Assembly: GCA_012103505.1 (NCBI GenBank) | Contig: WLWP01000001.1 | Span: forward strand, 2,170,001-2,234,000 | Direction: 5' to 3' | Length of the DNA stretch: 64,000 bases | DNA from: Pseudomonadales bacterium | Lineage (GTDB): Bacteria; Pseudomonadota; Gammaproteobacteria; Pseudomonadales; Azotimanducaceae | In this document: positions 8,922 to 17,562 of the stretch, in pieces | How the letters are laid out: every line of letters starts with the position of its first letter | Position numbering within the stretch: the first letter of the stretch is position 1 | Position numbers and translations under genes: made by a program | Notes under the pieces: model-generated | What the model saw: the letters and a program-made list of their open reading frames with translations, nothing else | Databases searched by the model: none | What the model was told of the DNA's origin: nothing

Positions 8922-9818
8922 ATGCGCCATGTGAACTACACACACTTGCTCTATTTCTGGAACGTTGCCCGAGAAGGTAGCATTGCCCAAGCCGCCGAAG
9001 TCTTGCACTTAGCACCCCAGACGATCAGTGGTCAGTTAAAGTCGTTGGAACGTGCCGTTGGAGAATCACTCTTCAAGCGCGAAGGCCGCGGCTTGGTGCT
9101 AACGGAGATGGGTCGCTTCGTGAATCAGTACGCTGAAGAGATCTTCCAGCTCGGCAGTGAGTTGTCACAGCAGATTAGATCTAAGCAGGCATTGATGCCG
9201 ACGGTATTGCAGGTCGGTGTGTTGATGTCGATCCCCAAGCTCGTCGCCCTGCACATGATGGAGCCCGCTCTAGAGCTCCCCGATCCGGTTCGCATAGTGT
9301 GTCGCGAGGGGGATTTAGATTTACTGCTCGCAGAACTCGCATTACATAGGCTGGATTTAATTATCAGCGACCGGCCGTTGCCATCGGGCAGCCACGTGAA
9401 AGCCTTTAACCACCCCCTGGGTGAAAGTGAGGTGAGCTTCTTCGCCCATCGTCGAGTGATCAAGCAATACCCGAACTTTCCAGCGGACTTAGACGGCGCC
9501 CCAATGTTGCTGCCGATTGCTAACAATACCCTTCGTCGCAACCTTGATGATTGGTTCGAACGCCAGGCAGTCACACCTCGCACTGTGGCAGAATTCGATG
9601 ACAGCGCACTGATGAAATCTTTTGGCGAAGCAGGACACGGAGTGTTCCCTGCACCCACTGCCATCGCTGACGAAGTGTGTGCCATGTATGACGTCCAGTT
9701 GCTGGGTCATGCGGATATCAGCGAGCGCTATTTCGCCATTTCACCCGAGCGCAGGGTCACGCATCCGGCGGTGAGAGCTATCAGCGAAAGTGCCCGACAG
9801 ATACTGCCACTAAGTTAA
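8922..9818 (+). CDS. nhaR: NhaR-type LysR family transcriptional regulator
   Basis: A 298-residue LysR protein. The N-terminal helix-turn-helix (HLLYFWNVAREGSIAQAA, LAPQTISGQLKSLE, LFKREGRGLVLTEMG) matches the NhaR subgroup, which in E. coli activates the sodium/proton antiporter gene nhaA in response to Na+. The C-terminal two-thirds is the effector-binding domain. No nhaA lies next to it, so the target is unproven; the nearest Na+/H+ antiporter is the NhaC-type gene at 49941-51320. The nearest divergent gene encodes the 37-residue membrane protein. Confidence 0.8.
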   Translation: MRHVNYTHLLYFWNVAREGSIAQAAEVLHLAPQTISGQLKSLERAVGESLFKREGRGLVLTEMGRFVNQYAEEIFQLGSELSQQIRSKQALMPTVLQVGVLMSIPKLVALHMMEPALELPDPVRIVCREGDLDLLLAELALHRLDLIISDRPLPSGSHVKAFNHPLGESEVSFFAHRRVIKQYPNFPADLDGAPMLLPIANNTLRRNLDDWFERQAVTPRTVAEFDDSALMKSFGEAGHGVFPAPTAIADEVCAMYDVQLLGHADISERYFAISPERRVTHPAVRAISESARQILPLS

Positions 9819-9928
9819 CACCCAACCTGGTAGGATCTCGCGAGAATCGACCAGCTGCTTGATGTCGCCACGCCGATCCTTTCAGCTAATGCCGGTCGTT
9901 CGGTTCACTCTCTCCCTCGAACTGTCTC

Positions 9929-11618
9929 TCACACGGTCCCGATGCCGGACACGGCTCCAGGCAGGATCTGACCTTTTCTGGATGCGGTGTAGCCACTTTC
10001 TTGCGAGTAGGCAACTTCACCGCCCACAAGCACAGTGCTGACACCAATCGCATCACGAACATAACGACTGCCATCGCCAGGCACGTCTTGCACATACTGT
10101 TCCACGCCCCGGTCCAGAGCATCGGGATCGAAAATGGTGACATCCGCTACATACCCTTCCTGCAGTAGACCGCGTTCACTTAGACCCCATATGTTGGCCG
10201 TGTCATAGGTGATTTTCTTGACCGCCGATTCAAGTGTGAGCGCAGCTTCCTCGCGGACGTATTTGCTAAACAAGTAGCCTGTATCGCCATAAGTCGCAAA
10301 GGAAAGTATGTGCGCGCCGCCATCGCTTGCACCAATGTGTACGTGTGGATCAGCCAGCAAGGAGCCAACTTTGGCGTAATCGTTGTGCCCAATATCGGCC
10401 AACAGAAAGTGGGCCTGCAGGTCTTCTTCCAGCGACAGATCAATCATGGTTTCAATAATGCCGGTGTTCCTTTGCTCAGCCACTTCCTGCAAAGTCAGGC
10501 CGACTAAAGGCTGATTTGCATCCGTCTGCACTTGGCGAATCACCAAATTACTCCAGGGTGAAGCCATCGGCTGAGCTTCTTTGGTCAGCGCCTCACGTTT
10601 TTCTGGATTATTAAACGCAGCGACGATCTCGTCATGAGTACCAAAGCGCATGGTCGCATACCAAGAAGGCAGACGGATAAACAACAAACTCGGCACTTCG
10701 AAGCAAAAGCTAATATCGATTGGTCGAGTCTGCACTTGTGGCCAGACACGTGCGCCAGTGGCGATCTGCTCGCGAATACGCGCCATGACTTTATCTACCT
10801 CGCCGTTGTCTTCCGCGTTAACAAACAAAGGCGACAACGTTGTCGGTATTCCATGCTTTAGGGAAAGTTCGGCTAACTCATCGACACGCGCAACAGTGAC
10901 ATCGGCACTATAAAACTCATGAACGATTTGCAGCATGCGTCCATATTCACCCAGCACTGCAGCCAAGGCATCAAGTTCTGCTGTATCAGCATAACGACTG
11001 GGGACAGGCTTTAGCGTTTCATCCATATCAACAAAGCTGGTGCTTAGACCCACGGCCCCTGCCTCTAGGCACTCCCGCAACAACTGCTGGATCTGAATCA
11101 ACTCATCTGGAGTTGCCGCTCGCTCCATCGCGGCATCACCCATCACCCACAACCGCAGCACGCTGTGACCCACCAGTGGTGCAACGTTGACGGTCAAATC
11201 ACGCTGAATCCGGGACAAGAATTCTGGAAATGTTTCCCAGTCCCAAACGACGCCTTCTTCAAATGCCTTGAGCGGCATTTCTTCGATTTGATTGAACATC
11301 CCCACCAGCTTCATCCGATGTTCTTCTTTCAAAGGTGCCAAGGATAAAGAACAATTACCAGGTACGATCGTCGTCACCCCGTGCTCCAATGCAGGCTTAC
11401 AAGCGCCATCCCAAAGTAGCTGAGCGTCAAAGTGTGTATGGGGATCGATAAAACCAGGTGCGACTGCTTGCCCACTGGCATCGATCGTCTGCTTGGCGGC
11501 GCTTTCTACCTTACCGATTTTAGCAATACGACCATTCTCAATCGCGACGTCAGCTGTGAATGCCGGTAAACCGGAACCGTCCACAACAAGTCCATTTTTT
11601 TATGACAAGATCAAACAC
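9929..11618 (-). CDS. N-acyl-D-amino-acid deacylase-like amidohydrolase (one-base frame break near the start)
   Basis: About 560 residues of the metal-dependent amidohydrolase superfamily. GFIDPHTHFDAQLLWD is the N-terminal metal-binding HxH motif, and GASDGGAHILSFATYGDTG the C-terminal Asp region of the D-aminoacylase group. It should hydrolyse N-acyl or cyclic amide bonds in the cytosol. The clean frame begins at a GTG at 11584, inside the first beta strand. A better start is the GTG at 11618 (VFDLVIK, with GGAGAG upstream), but a run of seven A (11595-11601 on the plus strand as T) puts it one base out of frame; six A would restore VFDLVIKNGLVVDGSG. A paralogue lies at 37706-39421. Confidence 0.82.
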
Positions 11619-11659
11619 GTTCTCTCTCCAAGTTATCTCTGATATCTATCTAACTAAAT

Positions 11660-11890
11660 CTATTTGTATCTGTTGAAACTGACACTTAGTGCGTCCCGTA
11701 CTTTCGCCCAGCTCTTTCCAATCAGCTGATCCGGTTCATCCACTTCACAAGCCACCAACAACGCTTCACAAGCGTGCCGGTCAAGGGGCACATCTGTTAT
11801 GCCCCCACTTTCATAACGAACTGAGACTATGAGTTCTGCAGTACCCTCGTGTGCGGCAGCCATGCGAACATTGTTGATCGTTGCGGGCAC
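11660..11890 (-). CDS. Small hypothetical protein
   Basis: A 76-residue frame starting at a GTG, two bases after the stop of the gene at 11893-12273, so the two are probably translated together. It has no signal peptide; the central part ELIVSVRYESGGITDVPLD looks like beta strands followed by helices. It may form a small cytoplasmic pair with its neighbour. No family is recognised. Confidence 0.5.
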   Translation of the reverse strand: MPATINNVRMAAAHEGTAELIVSVRYESGGITDVPLDRHACEALLVACEVDEPDQLIGKSWAKVRDALSVSFNRYK

Positions 11891-11892
11891 TT

Positions 11893-12273
11893 CTACCCAG
11901 CTTTTGGCGCTTCAGTGAAAATGATGTCACTAGGCAAAACCTGCTTCCCATTTGGATTCGCCGCACGCATGAACACATGAAAATTCCAGCTCTGCAACTG
12001 CTCTATGGCCTCCGCATGCTCTACTTCTGGAAGTGTTCGCGCTGCAATTTCGGCCCAATCTTCGTTTGGCTCAGGCCGTATGAAATTTCTTTGTGACGCT
12101 AAACTCACGCATCCACCTTTATAGGAAATAGAATCAGACAGCATACTAAATTCGTTGTAGCCACGACTAGCCATTTTGAATGGGCGCTCCATCGTCAATG
12201 ATGTGACTGAACCAACCGCTCGCAATATTTCAAGATTGTTTCCGTGGTCCCAAGCGTGTTCATTTTTCGCCAC
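11893..12273 (-). CDS. Hypothetical protein
   Basis: A 126-residue frame between an SDR gene (10 bases upstream) and the 76-residue gene (2 bases downstream), all on the minus strand, indicating one operon with the deacylase further down. There is no signal or membrane segment. The sequence ends in the polar tail PSDIIFTEAPKAG. No motif is recognised. Confidence 0.5.
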   Translation of the reverse strand: MAKNEHAWDHGNNLEILRAVGSVTSLTMERPFKMASRGYNEFSMLSDSISYKGGCVSLASQRNFIRPEPNEDWAEIAARTLPEVEHAEAIEQLQSWNFHVFMRAANPNGKQVLPSDIIFTEAPKAG

Positions 12274-12283
12274 CGATAGATTG

Positions 12284-12982
12284 TTAGATAGAAAGTTCGA
12301 GGCGACTGTTCACCAACAGCTCTGCAACCGAAGCCTCGTTAGGCAGCGCCAGCGCATATGTTACGGAGTCAGCAATAGCAGAGGGCGGAATTTTGAATTG
12401 ACCCGTTGGTGGATCTACATTGTCCACCATCTCCGTATCAACAAGACCGGGGCAAACGGCGGTTGCTCGCAAACCACTATCCCAACCGAACTGACGGATT
12501 GCATGAGTGAGCGCCATAGAGGCGTGCTTAGACGCTGCGTACCCCAGACCATTCGGGCTCAGCAGCCGCTTTCCGGCAAGTGAAGTAATATTGACAACGC
12601 GTCCATGGCCACTCGCTTGCAGCGCGGGTAACGCAGCCCTAATAAGCTTTAGCGGACCTTTAAAATTCACTGCCCAAAGGGTGTCCAGATCCTCATCAGA
12701 TCCTTCAACAAGACCAACTTCCAAGAGCACCCCTGCGTTCAATACCACGCCATCGATGTGGCCAAAGTGTTTGATGGTCGCATCAACCCACGCCTGCGAA
12801 TCTGTCGCACTCGTCGCGTCCCATACATGTGTTAACACCGCATCATCGAAGTCTAGCTTTGAGGGTTGGCGCGCACCCAGACTCAGCGAATAGCCCTGCT
12901 CTCGTAATCGTTTGGCTACTTCTTTGCCAATACCACGATTGGCACCAGAAACCATGATGACTCGACCATCTGGGTTTAGCAT
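12284..12982 (-). CDS. Short-chain dehydrogenase/reductase (SDR)
   Basis: A 232-residue classical SDR. SGANRGIGKEVAKRL is the TGxxxGIG dinucleotide-binding turn (with Ser-Gly in place of Thr-Gly), VLNAGV the NNAG-like motif, and NITSLAGKRL...YAASKHA supplies the catalytic Ser, Tyr and Lys. It is expected to be an NAD(P)H-dependent oxidoreductase on an unknown carbonyl or hydroxyl substrate in the cytosol. First gene of the four-gene minus-strand cluster ending at the deacylase. Confidence 0.85.
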   Translation of the reverse strand: MLNPDGRVIMVSGANRGIGKEVAKRLREQGYSLSLGARQPSKLDFDDAVLTHVWDATSATDSQAWVDATIKHFGHIDGVVLNAGVLLEVGLVEGSDEDLDTLWAVNFKGPLKLIRAALPALQASGHGRVVNITSLAGKRLLSPNGLGYAASKHASMALTHAIRQFGWDSGLRATAVCPGLVDTEMVDNVDPPTGQFKIPPSAIADSVTYALALPNEASVAELLVNSRLELSI

Positions 12983-13084
12983 ATTTGTGGCCCAAGTAAA
13001 TGAACCGGGATTCTACATACTTCACCTAATGGGCGACCAGTCATCAACCGAAGAACATTTCAAAAAGCTTTCACTGGTCGGAAT

Positions 13085-13219
13085 GTCGGGTCTGCAGACC
13101 CTCTTTCTCCAGTCGCCAAAACAACACATCGAGGCGGTCTTGGCCGAAAAACGGTTCATCCCTAAACACACAGGTTGGCAACCCCAATGGTGATCATGGT
13201 CAACCTGATTTGCGATTCC
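13085..13219 (-). pseudogene. Remnant of the 3' end of an HCCA-isomerase-like gene
   Basis: About 130 bases closely match the 3' end of the gene at 5390-6064 in the same orientation. The reverse strand encodes CVFRDEPFFGQDRLDV and then WRLEKEGLQTR, against CVFKDEPFFGQDRLDV and WRLKKEGLQTR in the intact gene. Upstream (coding direction) the match fades after a deletion of about 10 bases. Only the last 30 or so codons survive, so this is the leftover of a duplicated or lost paralogue. Confidence 0.75.
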
Positions 13220-13563
13220 CGACGACAGCGAGCTATTGCTACCCAGCATTCATGCTGGGTGGGGAAGGAGTACTACCCGGACTCTACGAGCACCTCAATC
13301 GATTTGAACAAGTCTTACCAGGTTGTCTTCTTCAAGCATTTTCATTAGATTGCTGAAAATCACTCACCAACATGGAGACCGACATGAATTTGTGCGTACT
13401 TCCTAGGGTATACCTAGGCTTTGCACAATGCCCCTCTGGCTCTGTTGATAGGTCAATTCGCAGTCTTTGCGACTAACCTATCTGTAGCAATCATCCTCGA
13501 AAATCCTTCTCCATAGCTATGGCAAGGCAGGTCGCACAATTCTAATTTTGTGTAGGACCCATT
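13220..13563. other. Gene-free stretch with a short perfect palindrome
   Basis: No credible gene. At 13241-13260 there is a perfect inverted repeat (ACCCAGCAT, two bases, ATGCTGGGT), which could be an operator or a weak hairpin. The last 60 bases should hold the promoter and the ribosome site (AGGA) of the ABC-F gene. Confidence 0.4.
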
Positions 13564-15300
13564 ATGCTTTTACAAGTCAAAAACCTCAGTTATTCACGAG
13601 GCACTAAAACACTCTTCAACGACCTAGATCTTTCTGTTTCAGCTCATGACAAAATAGGTCTCGTCGGTCACAACGGCTGCGGCAAAACCAGCCTGTTAAA
13701 CCTGATCAGTGGTCAAGCAGAGCCCGATGCCGGTGAGCGCATCGTGCAACGCGGATTGCGTATCGGGTTGATGGAACAGTTTATCCCTCCAACAATCTCT
13801 AACCTGTCACTGTTGGATGCCGTGTCCAAAGCGCTACCTACGGAAAACCAAACGACAGAACTATGGCGCGCGGAAGCGGAGCTAAATGCGCTTGGCTTTA
13901 CCGAACAACAATTCGGTCAAACCATTTCAGAGCTCAGCGGTGGGCAGCAAAACCTGGCGTTGTTTGCCCGCGCCCGACTCCAAGACCCAGATCTATTACT
14001 TATGGACGAACCAGGCAACCACATGGATGTCTTGGCACTCCAACAGCTGAAACGGTATTTAGACCAGGCACGGGATATCACTTTCATCATGATATCTCAC
14101 GATCGTGAACTGCTAGATGACTGCTGTAGTACAACAGTATTTCTTAGGGATCTGACGACCTATCACTTTAAGCTGCCCTACTCTCAAGCCCGCGACGCTT
14201 TGGCAGAGCAAGATGCACAGGCCCAACATCGTCGTATCGCCGAACAGAAAGAAATCGATCGCATTCGTGCCAGCTCCAAACGATTAGCCCACTGGGGACA
14301 TACCTACGACAACGAAGATCTAGCGCGCAAAGCAAAGACCATGGCTTTACGGGCTGAGAAACTTGAAGCAGCTCAAACATTTGTTTCTCGCGGCAGTGGC
14401 CTGGATTTAAAAATAAAGGGTCAGACCCTCAAGAGTAAGACAGTATTCACTATTGAGAATCTTCAAGTTACCGTGCCTGGCGGTGAACGGACGTTGCTCA
14501 CCTGCGAACATTTGGTTGCCAACCCCGGTGATCGTATTGCCTTGTTAGGGGCAAACGGTACTGGCAAATCAACCACCATCCTCAGGCTGCTGCAAGCGCA
14601 CAAGGAAGCTGAAGCCGACCTTCGTTTCAACCCAAATGTCTCCATCGGCTATTTCGATCAGGAGTTGGCAGGGATCGAGGGCCGGCAGAGCAGGTTTGAT
14701 TGGCTTCACCAACAAGTCGACTTACCCGAGGACCGAATCAAGAAGGTGTTATTAAACGCCGGTATCGCTTTTGAAGATTTCGGCCAAGCCGTGGGTAGTT
14801 TGAGCGGCGGAGAAAAAGCCAGACTCACCTTTATGTTATTGGCACTTAAGCAACCCAGTTTGATGATCCTTGATGAGCCAACCAATCACATAGACTTAGA
14901 GAGCCGTGAACAATTGGAGCGACAGTTGATCGAAGCTCAATCGACTTTGTTAATCACAAGTCACGACCGATCCTTTTTGCAGGCTGTTTGCAACCGGTTC
15001 TGGCTGATCCGAGACCTAAAGCTGATTCAGATTGATAGCCTCAACGAATATTACGATGGGCTGCAAGAAGGCTTTCAGCAAAAACTGGTCCCAAATTCTA
15101 GCAGTAACATAACTCAGGCGACTGTAGGCGCAGTTGACGCTTTCAACTCTGACCCCGACAAGGTGTTGGCGCGTATACAACAACTAGAAGATCTACTGGC
15201 TGCCGATCGTGCTCGCAAGCCGAAGTTTCAAAAACCTGATCGCCACTTAGCTTGGCAACAAGAACTGCAAGAGCTTTGGGCTAAAGCGCTGGGCGAGTAA
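13564..15300 (+). CDS. ABC-F family ATPase
   Basis: A 578-residue soluble protein with two ATP-binding cassettes and no membrane segment, the layout of ABC-F ribosome-associated factors. Domain 1: GHNGCGKTS Walker A, ELSGGQQN signature, LLLMDEPGNHMD Walker B. Domain 2: GANGTGKST, SLSGGEKARL, MILDEPTNHID. The first Walker B loop has Gly where the usual DEPTNHLD has Thr. The linker around residues 215-275 is charged and rich in Arg/Lys, as expected for the tRNA-contacting interdomain linker, and the C terminus is a basic tail. Likely in translation or antibiotic protection; the subfamily cannot be fixed by eye. Confidence 0.88.
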   Translation: MLLQVKNLSYSRGTKTLFNDLDLSVSAHDKIGLVGHNGCGKTSLLNLISGQAEPDAGERIVQRGLRIGLMEQFIPPTISNLSLLDAVSKALPTENQTTELWRAEAELNALGFTEQQFGQTISELSGGQQNLALFARARLQDPDLLLMDEPGNHMDVLALQQLKRYLDQARDITFIMISHDRELLDDCCSTTVFLRDLTTYHFKLPYSQARDALAEQDAQAQHRRIAEQKEIDRIRASSKRLAHWGHTYDNEDLARKAKTMALRAEKLEAAQTFVSRGSGLDLKIKGQTLKSKTVFTIENLQVTVPGGERTLLTCEHLVANPGDRIALLGANGTGKSTTILRLLQAHKEAEADLRFNPNVSIGYFDQELAGIEGRQSRFDWLHQQVDLPEDRIKKVLLNAGIAFEDFGQAVGSLSGGEKARLTFMLLALKQPSLMILDEPTNHIDLESREQLERQLIEAQSTLLITSHDRSFLQAVCNRFWLIRDLKLIQIDSLNEYYDGLQEGFQQKLVPNSSSNITQATVGAVDAFNSDPDKVLARIQQLEDLLAADRARKPKFQKPDRHLAWQQELQELWAKALGE

Positions 15301-15623
15301 AAGAGCGTCCGAAAATCAGGTAGCGATCGAATTTATCGCTAGAAAATCACTGTACCCAGGTGATGCCCCGTTGGAGCGAGCGTGGTTGAACGGAAACCAA
15401 GTCTAGCGCCGTTTGCCGCAAACAACAGGTTGCCTGGCGTGGGGCTGTATGCGAGAGGAAACAGAAAAAGACATCGCGCTACGAATTCCAATGTTATCCG
15501 ACAGCCCTTAAATACCCAGACAATCTTCTCTGTCCCGAACGATAAATCATGCCGTTTTCAGACATGCATCGCAAAAATCCGTGTCCTCAGTTTACCATCC
15601 GCATAGAATCTCTTAGGCCGAAA

Positions 15624-16067
15624 ATGCTAGCGAGCGCTGTTGTGAACGAACCAATCAAGTTGAAAGCAATAGAAGACTACAGACGTCATTCTGAATGCCT
15701 TCCGGAGTTGCTTGGGATCCAATTAATCGACGTTGGTGATCAATGGCTAACCGCTTCGCTCGAGCTTACGCCACACCATCTCAACCCAGCTCACTCAAGT
15801 AGTCACGCCGCCACAATGGTGGCACTGTCTGATACGGCTGCTGGCTGGGGATGCTTGGCACATCTTCCCAATGGCGCTTCAACCTTCACAACTGTGGATC
15901 TGAGCTGCAACCTCTTACGCGCGGTGAAGACAGGGATTATCAATTGCCACGCGACGATGTTGCACGGCGGGCGAACCACTCAGATTTGGGATGCAATAAT
16001 CACGGATGAAGCTGACAAAAAACTAGCAGCGTTTCGTTGCACCGAACTAATCCTATACCCTTCCTAA
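15624..16067 (+). CDS. PaaI-type hotdog-fold thioesterase
   Basis: 147 residues from the ATG at 15624; an upstream ATG at 15549 would add 25 residues that do not look like the family. LTPHHLNPAHSSSHAATMVALSDTAAGWGC corresponds in position to the usual N..G.(L/V)HGG....L.D.A.G active-site stretch of PaaI/YbgC-like thioesterases (shown here in part), although the typical HGG is replaced by a Ser-rich HSSSH. LSCNLLRAVKTG and the HGGRTTQIWDAII segment match the later strands. It should hydrolyse acyl-CoA esters in the cytosol. Confidence 0.7.
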   Translation: MLASAVVNEPIKLKAIEDYRRHSECLPELLGIQLIDVGDQWLTASLELTPHHLNPAHSSSHAATMVALSDTAAGWGCLAHLPNGASTFTTVDLSCNLLRAVKTGIINCHATMLHGGRTTQIWDAIITDEADKKLAAFRCTELILYPS

Positions 16068-16333
16068 TCCACACGAATGTCCGCTGCGTATGTGGAAGTC
16101 TCCATGTTTAATGAAGCATAACCTTTCGTTGCTCAAAATCAGCCGCTCTTGCAGGGCAAGCACTGGCAAAGTACTCACATCATTGTTAGACGGTCGCCAA
16201 TATCAATAACTACGCTTGGCGGCAACATTGCCGAGGACTATTCCAAACACCATTTCCGATATGACTACTAATTCGCCACACACGTTGGTTGGGCTATACG
16301 CTCAGTATTATGGCCCATTTTTTAATTGTTTTT

Positions 16334-16360
16334 GGGCTATAAATAACGTATTTATAGCCC
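16334..16360. promoter_or_regulatory. Perfect palindrome next to the Fic start codon
   Basis: GGGCTATAAATA, ACG, TATTTATAGCCC: a 12-base perfect inverted repeat ending directly before the ATG at 16361. It contains TATAAAT, a -10-like hexamer. A protein bound here would cover the promoter or the translation start, so autoregulation is likely. This is an inference from position. Confidence 0.6.
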
Positions 16361-17470
16361 ATGAGACATAAAACGTGGAACTGGCAAAGTCAGCAATGGC
16401 CTGATTTTACCTTCGACCCGGGAAAGCTTGCGCACTTGGAGCATGACTACGCGCATCGATCTGGTTTGTTGTTAGGTAGCACCAGACATATAGCTGAAGA
16501 CGACCAGACGACTCTTACGGTTGAGTTGATGAGCGATGAAGCACTCAAAACTTCCGAAATAGAGGGCGAGCACCTAAACAGGGATAGCTTGCAGTCTTCG
16601 ATTCGCAAAAATCTGGGATTGAACCCACCTGCGAGGAGAGTTTCACCCCAGGAAGCAGGCGTCTCGGAAATGATGGTCGACCTCTACCAACACTATGATG
16701 CGCCTCTCACCGAAGAGCTGCTCTTCGAATGGCATAGCATGCTGTGCAGCGGCAGGCGAGACTTGGAGGTTGTGGGTGGATACAGAACACATGATGACCC
16801 AATGCAGATCGTTTCCAATCGGCTAGACGATGACAAAGTTTTCTTTGAGGCACCACCATCTGAAACCATGACAACAGAAATGGGCGACTTTTTGAGCTGG
16901 TTTAGATCAACTAGCCCAGGCGGGACAAAAAGACTGTTGCCGTTAGCAAGAGCAGGTATCGCTCATTTTTACTTCCTGAATATTCACCCTTTCGAAGATG
17001 GCAATGGACGCATCGCCAGAGCCATTTCTGAAAAAGCCCTTTCTCAGGATGCCGGACAAGCCTCGCTGATCTTACTTTCAACGGTCATCGAGGAAAGGAA
17101 GAAGGAATACTATGCCGCACTAGAAGCGCACAACCACACTTGCGAGCTTACAGATTGGCTACTCTATTTCGGCGGCGCGATACTAGAAGCACAATCTCGA
17201 ACCCTTGCGATCGTTGAGTTTTTGATAACCAAGAAGAAGTTCTATGACCATTTCCAGGTCATGATGAATGAAAGACAACAAAAAGTTATATCCAGACTTT
17301 TTGCTGCTGGTCCAACGGGGTTTGAAGGGGGCTTGAGCGCAAAGAACTATCTAACGATTTCGAAAACCTCACCATCAACAGCAACACGTGACTTACAGGA
17401 TTTGAAATTCAAAGGCATTTTGAACACGACTGGTGAGAGAAAAAGCACCAGGTACTGGCTTAATCTTTGA
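16361..17470 (+). CDS. Fic domain protein AMP-transferase (class II, N-terminal DUF4172-like)
   Basis: A 369-residue protein. HPFEDGNGRIARA (about residue 208) is the complete Fic motif HPFx(D/E)GNGRxxR with the catalytic His, so AMP transfer from ATP to a target hydroxyl is expected. TSEIEGE (about residue 67) fits the inhibitory (S/T)xxxE(G/N) motif placed N-terminal to the Fic core, which makes this class II. The C-terminal 80 residues (SKTSPSTATRDLQDLKFKGI) look like a winged helix, so the protein could bind DNA, possibly the palindrome at its own start. There is almost no leader between the palindrome and the ATG. Confidence 0.88.
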   Translation: MRHKTWNWQSQQWPDFTFDPGKLAHLEHDYAHRSGLLLGSTRHIAEDDQTTLTVELMSDEALKTSEIEGEHLNRDSLQSSIRKNLGLNPPARRVSPQEAGVSEMMVDLYQHYDAPLTEELLFEWHSMLCSGRRDLEVVGGYRTHDDPMQIVSNRLDDDKVFFEAPPSETMTTEMGDFLSWFRSTSPGGTKRLLPLARAGIAHFYFLNIHPFEDGNGRIARAISEKALSQDAGQASLILLSTVIEERKKEYYAALEAHNHTCELTDWLLYFGGAILEAQSRTLAIVEFLITKKKFYDHFQVMMNERQQKVISRLFAAGPTGFEGGLSAKNYLTISKTSPSTATRDLQDLKFKGILNTTGERKSTRYWLNL

Positions 17471-17518
17471 GTTTGCAGCCGGGTCCGCATTAGGAAAGCC
17501 GCGGATAGCTGCAGAACA

Positions 17519-17545
17519 GGCTTGGTAGACATGATCTACCAAGCC
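17519..17545. terminator. Hairpin between convergent genes
   Basis: GGCTTGGTAGA, CATGA, TCTACCAAGCC form a perfect 11-base stem with a 5-base loop, between the ends of the Fic gene and the TonB receptor gene. There is no T run, so it may act as a bidirectional RNA 3' end or a weak terminator. Confidence 0.5.
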
Positions 17546-17562
17546 CATTCCAGGTACTCAGA

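Noticed and set aside
8922..9818. NhaR acting on an adjacent nhaA
   Set aside because: There is no antiporter gene next to it; the only NhaC-type gene is 40 kb away, so no direct link can be claimed.
15301..15548. Gene at 15382-15606
   Set aside because: No ribosome site, odd composition and overlap with the thioesterase start region; a short hairpin near 15322 is the only structure seen.
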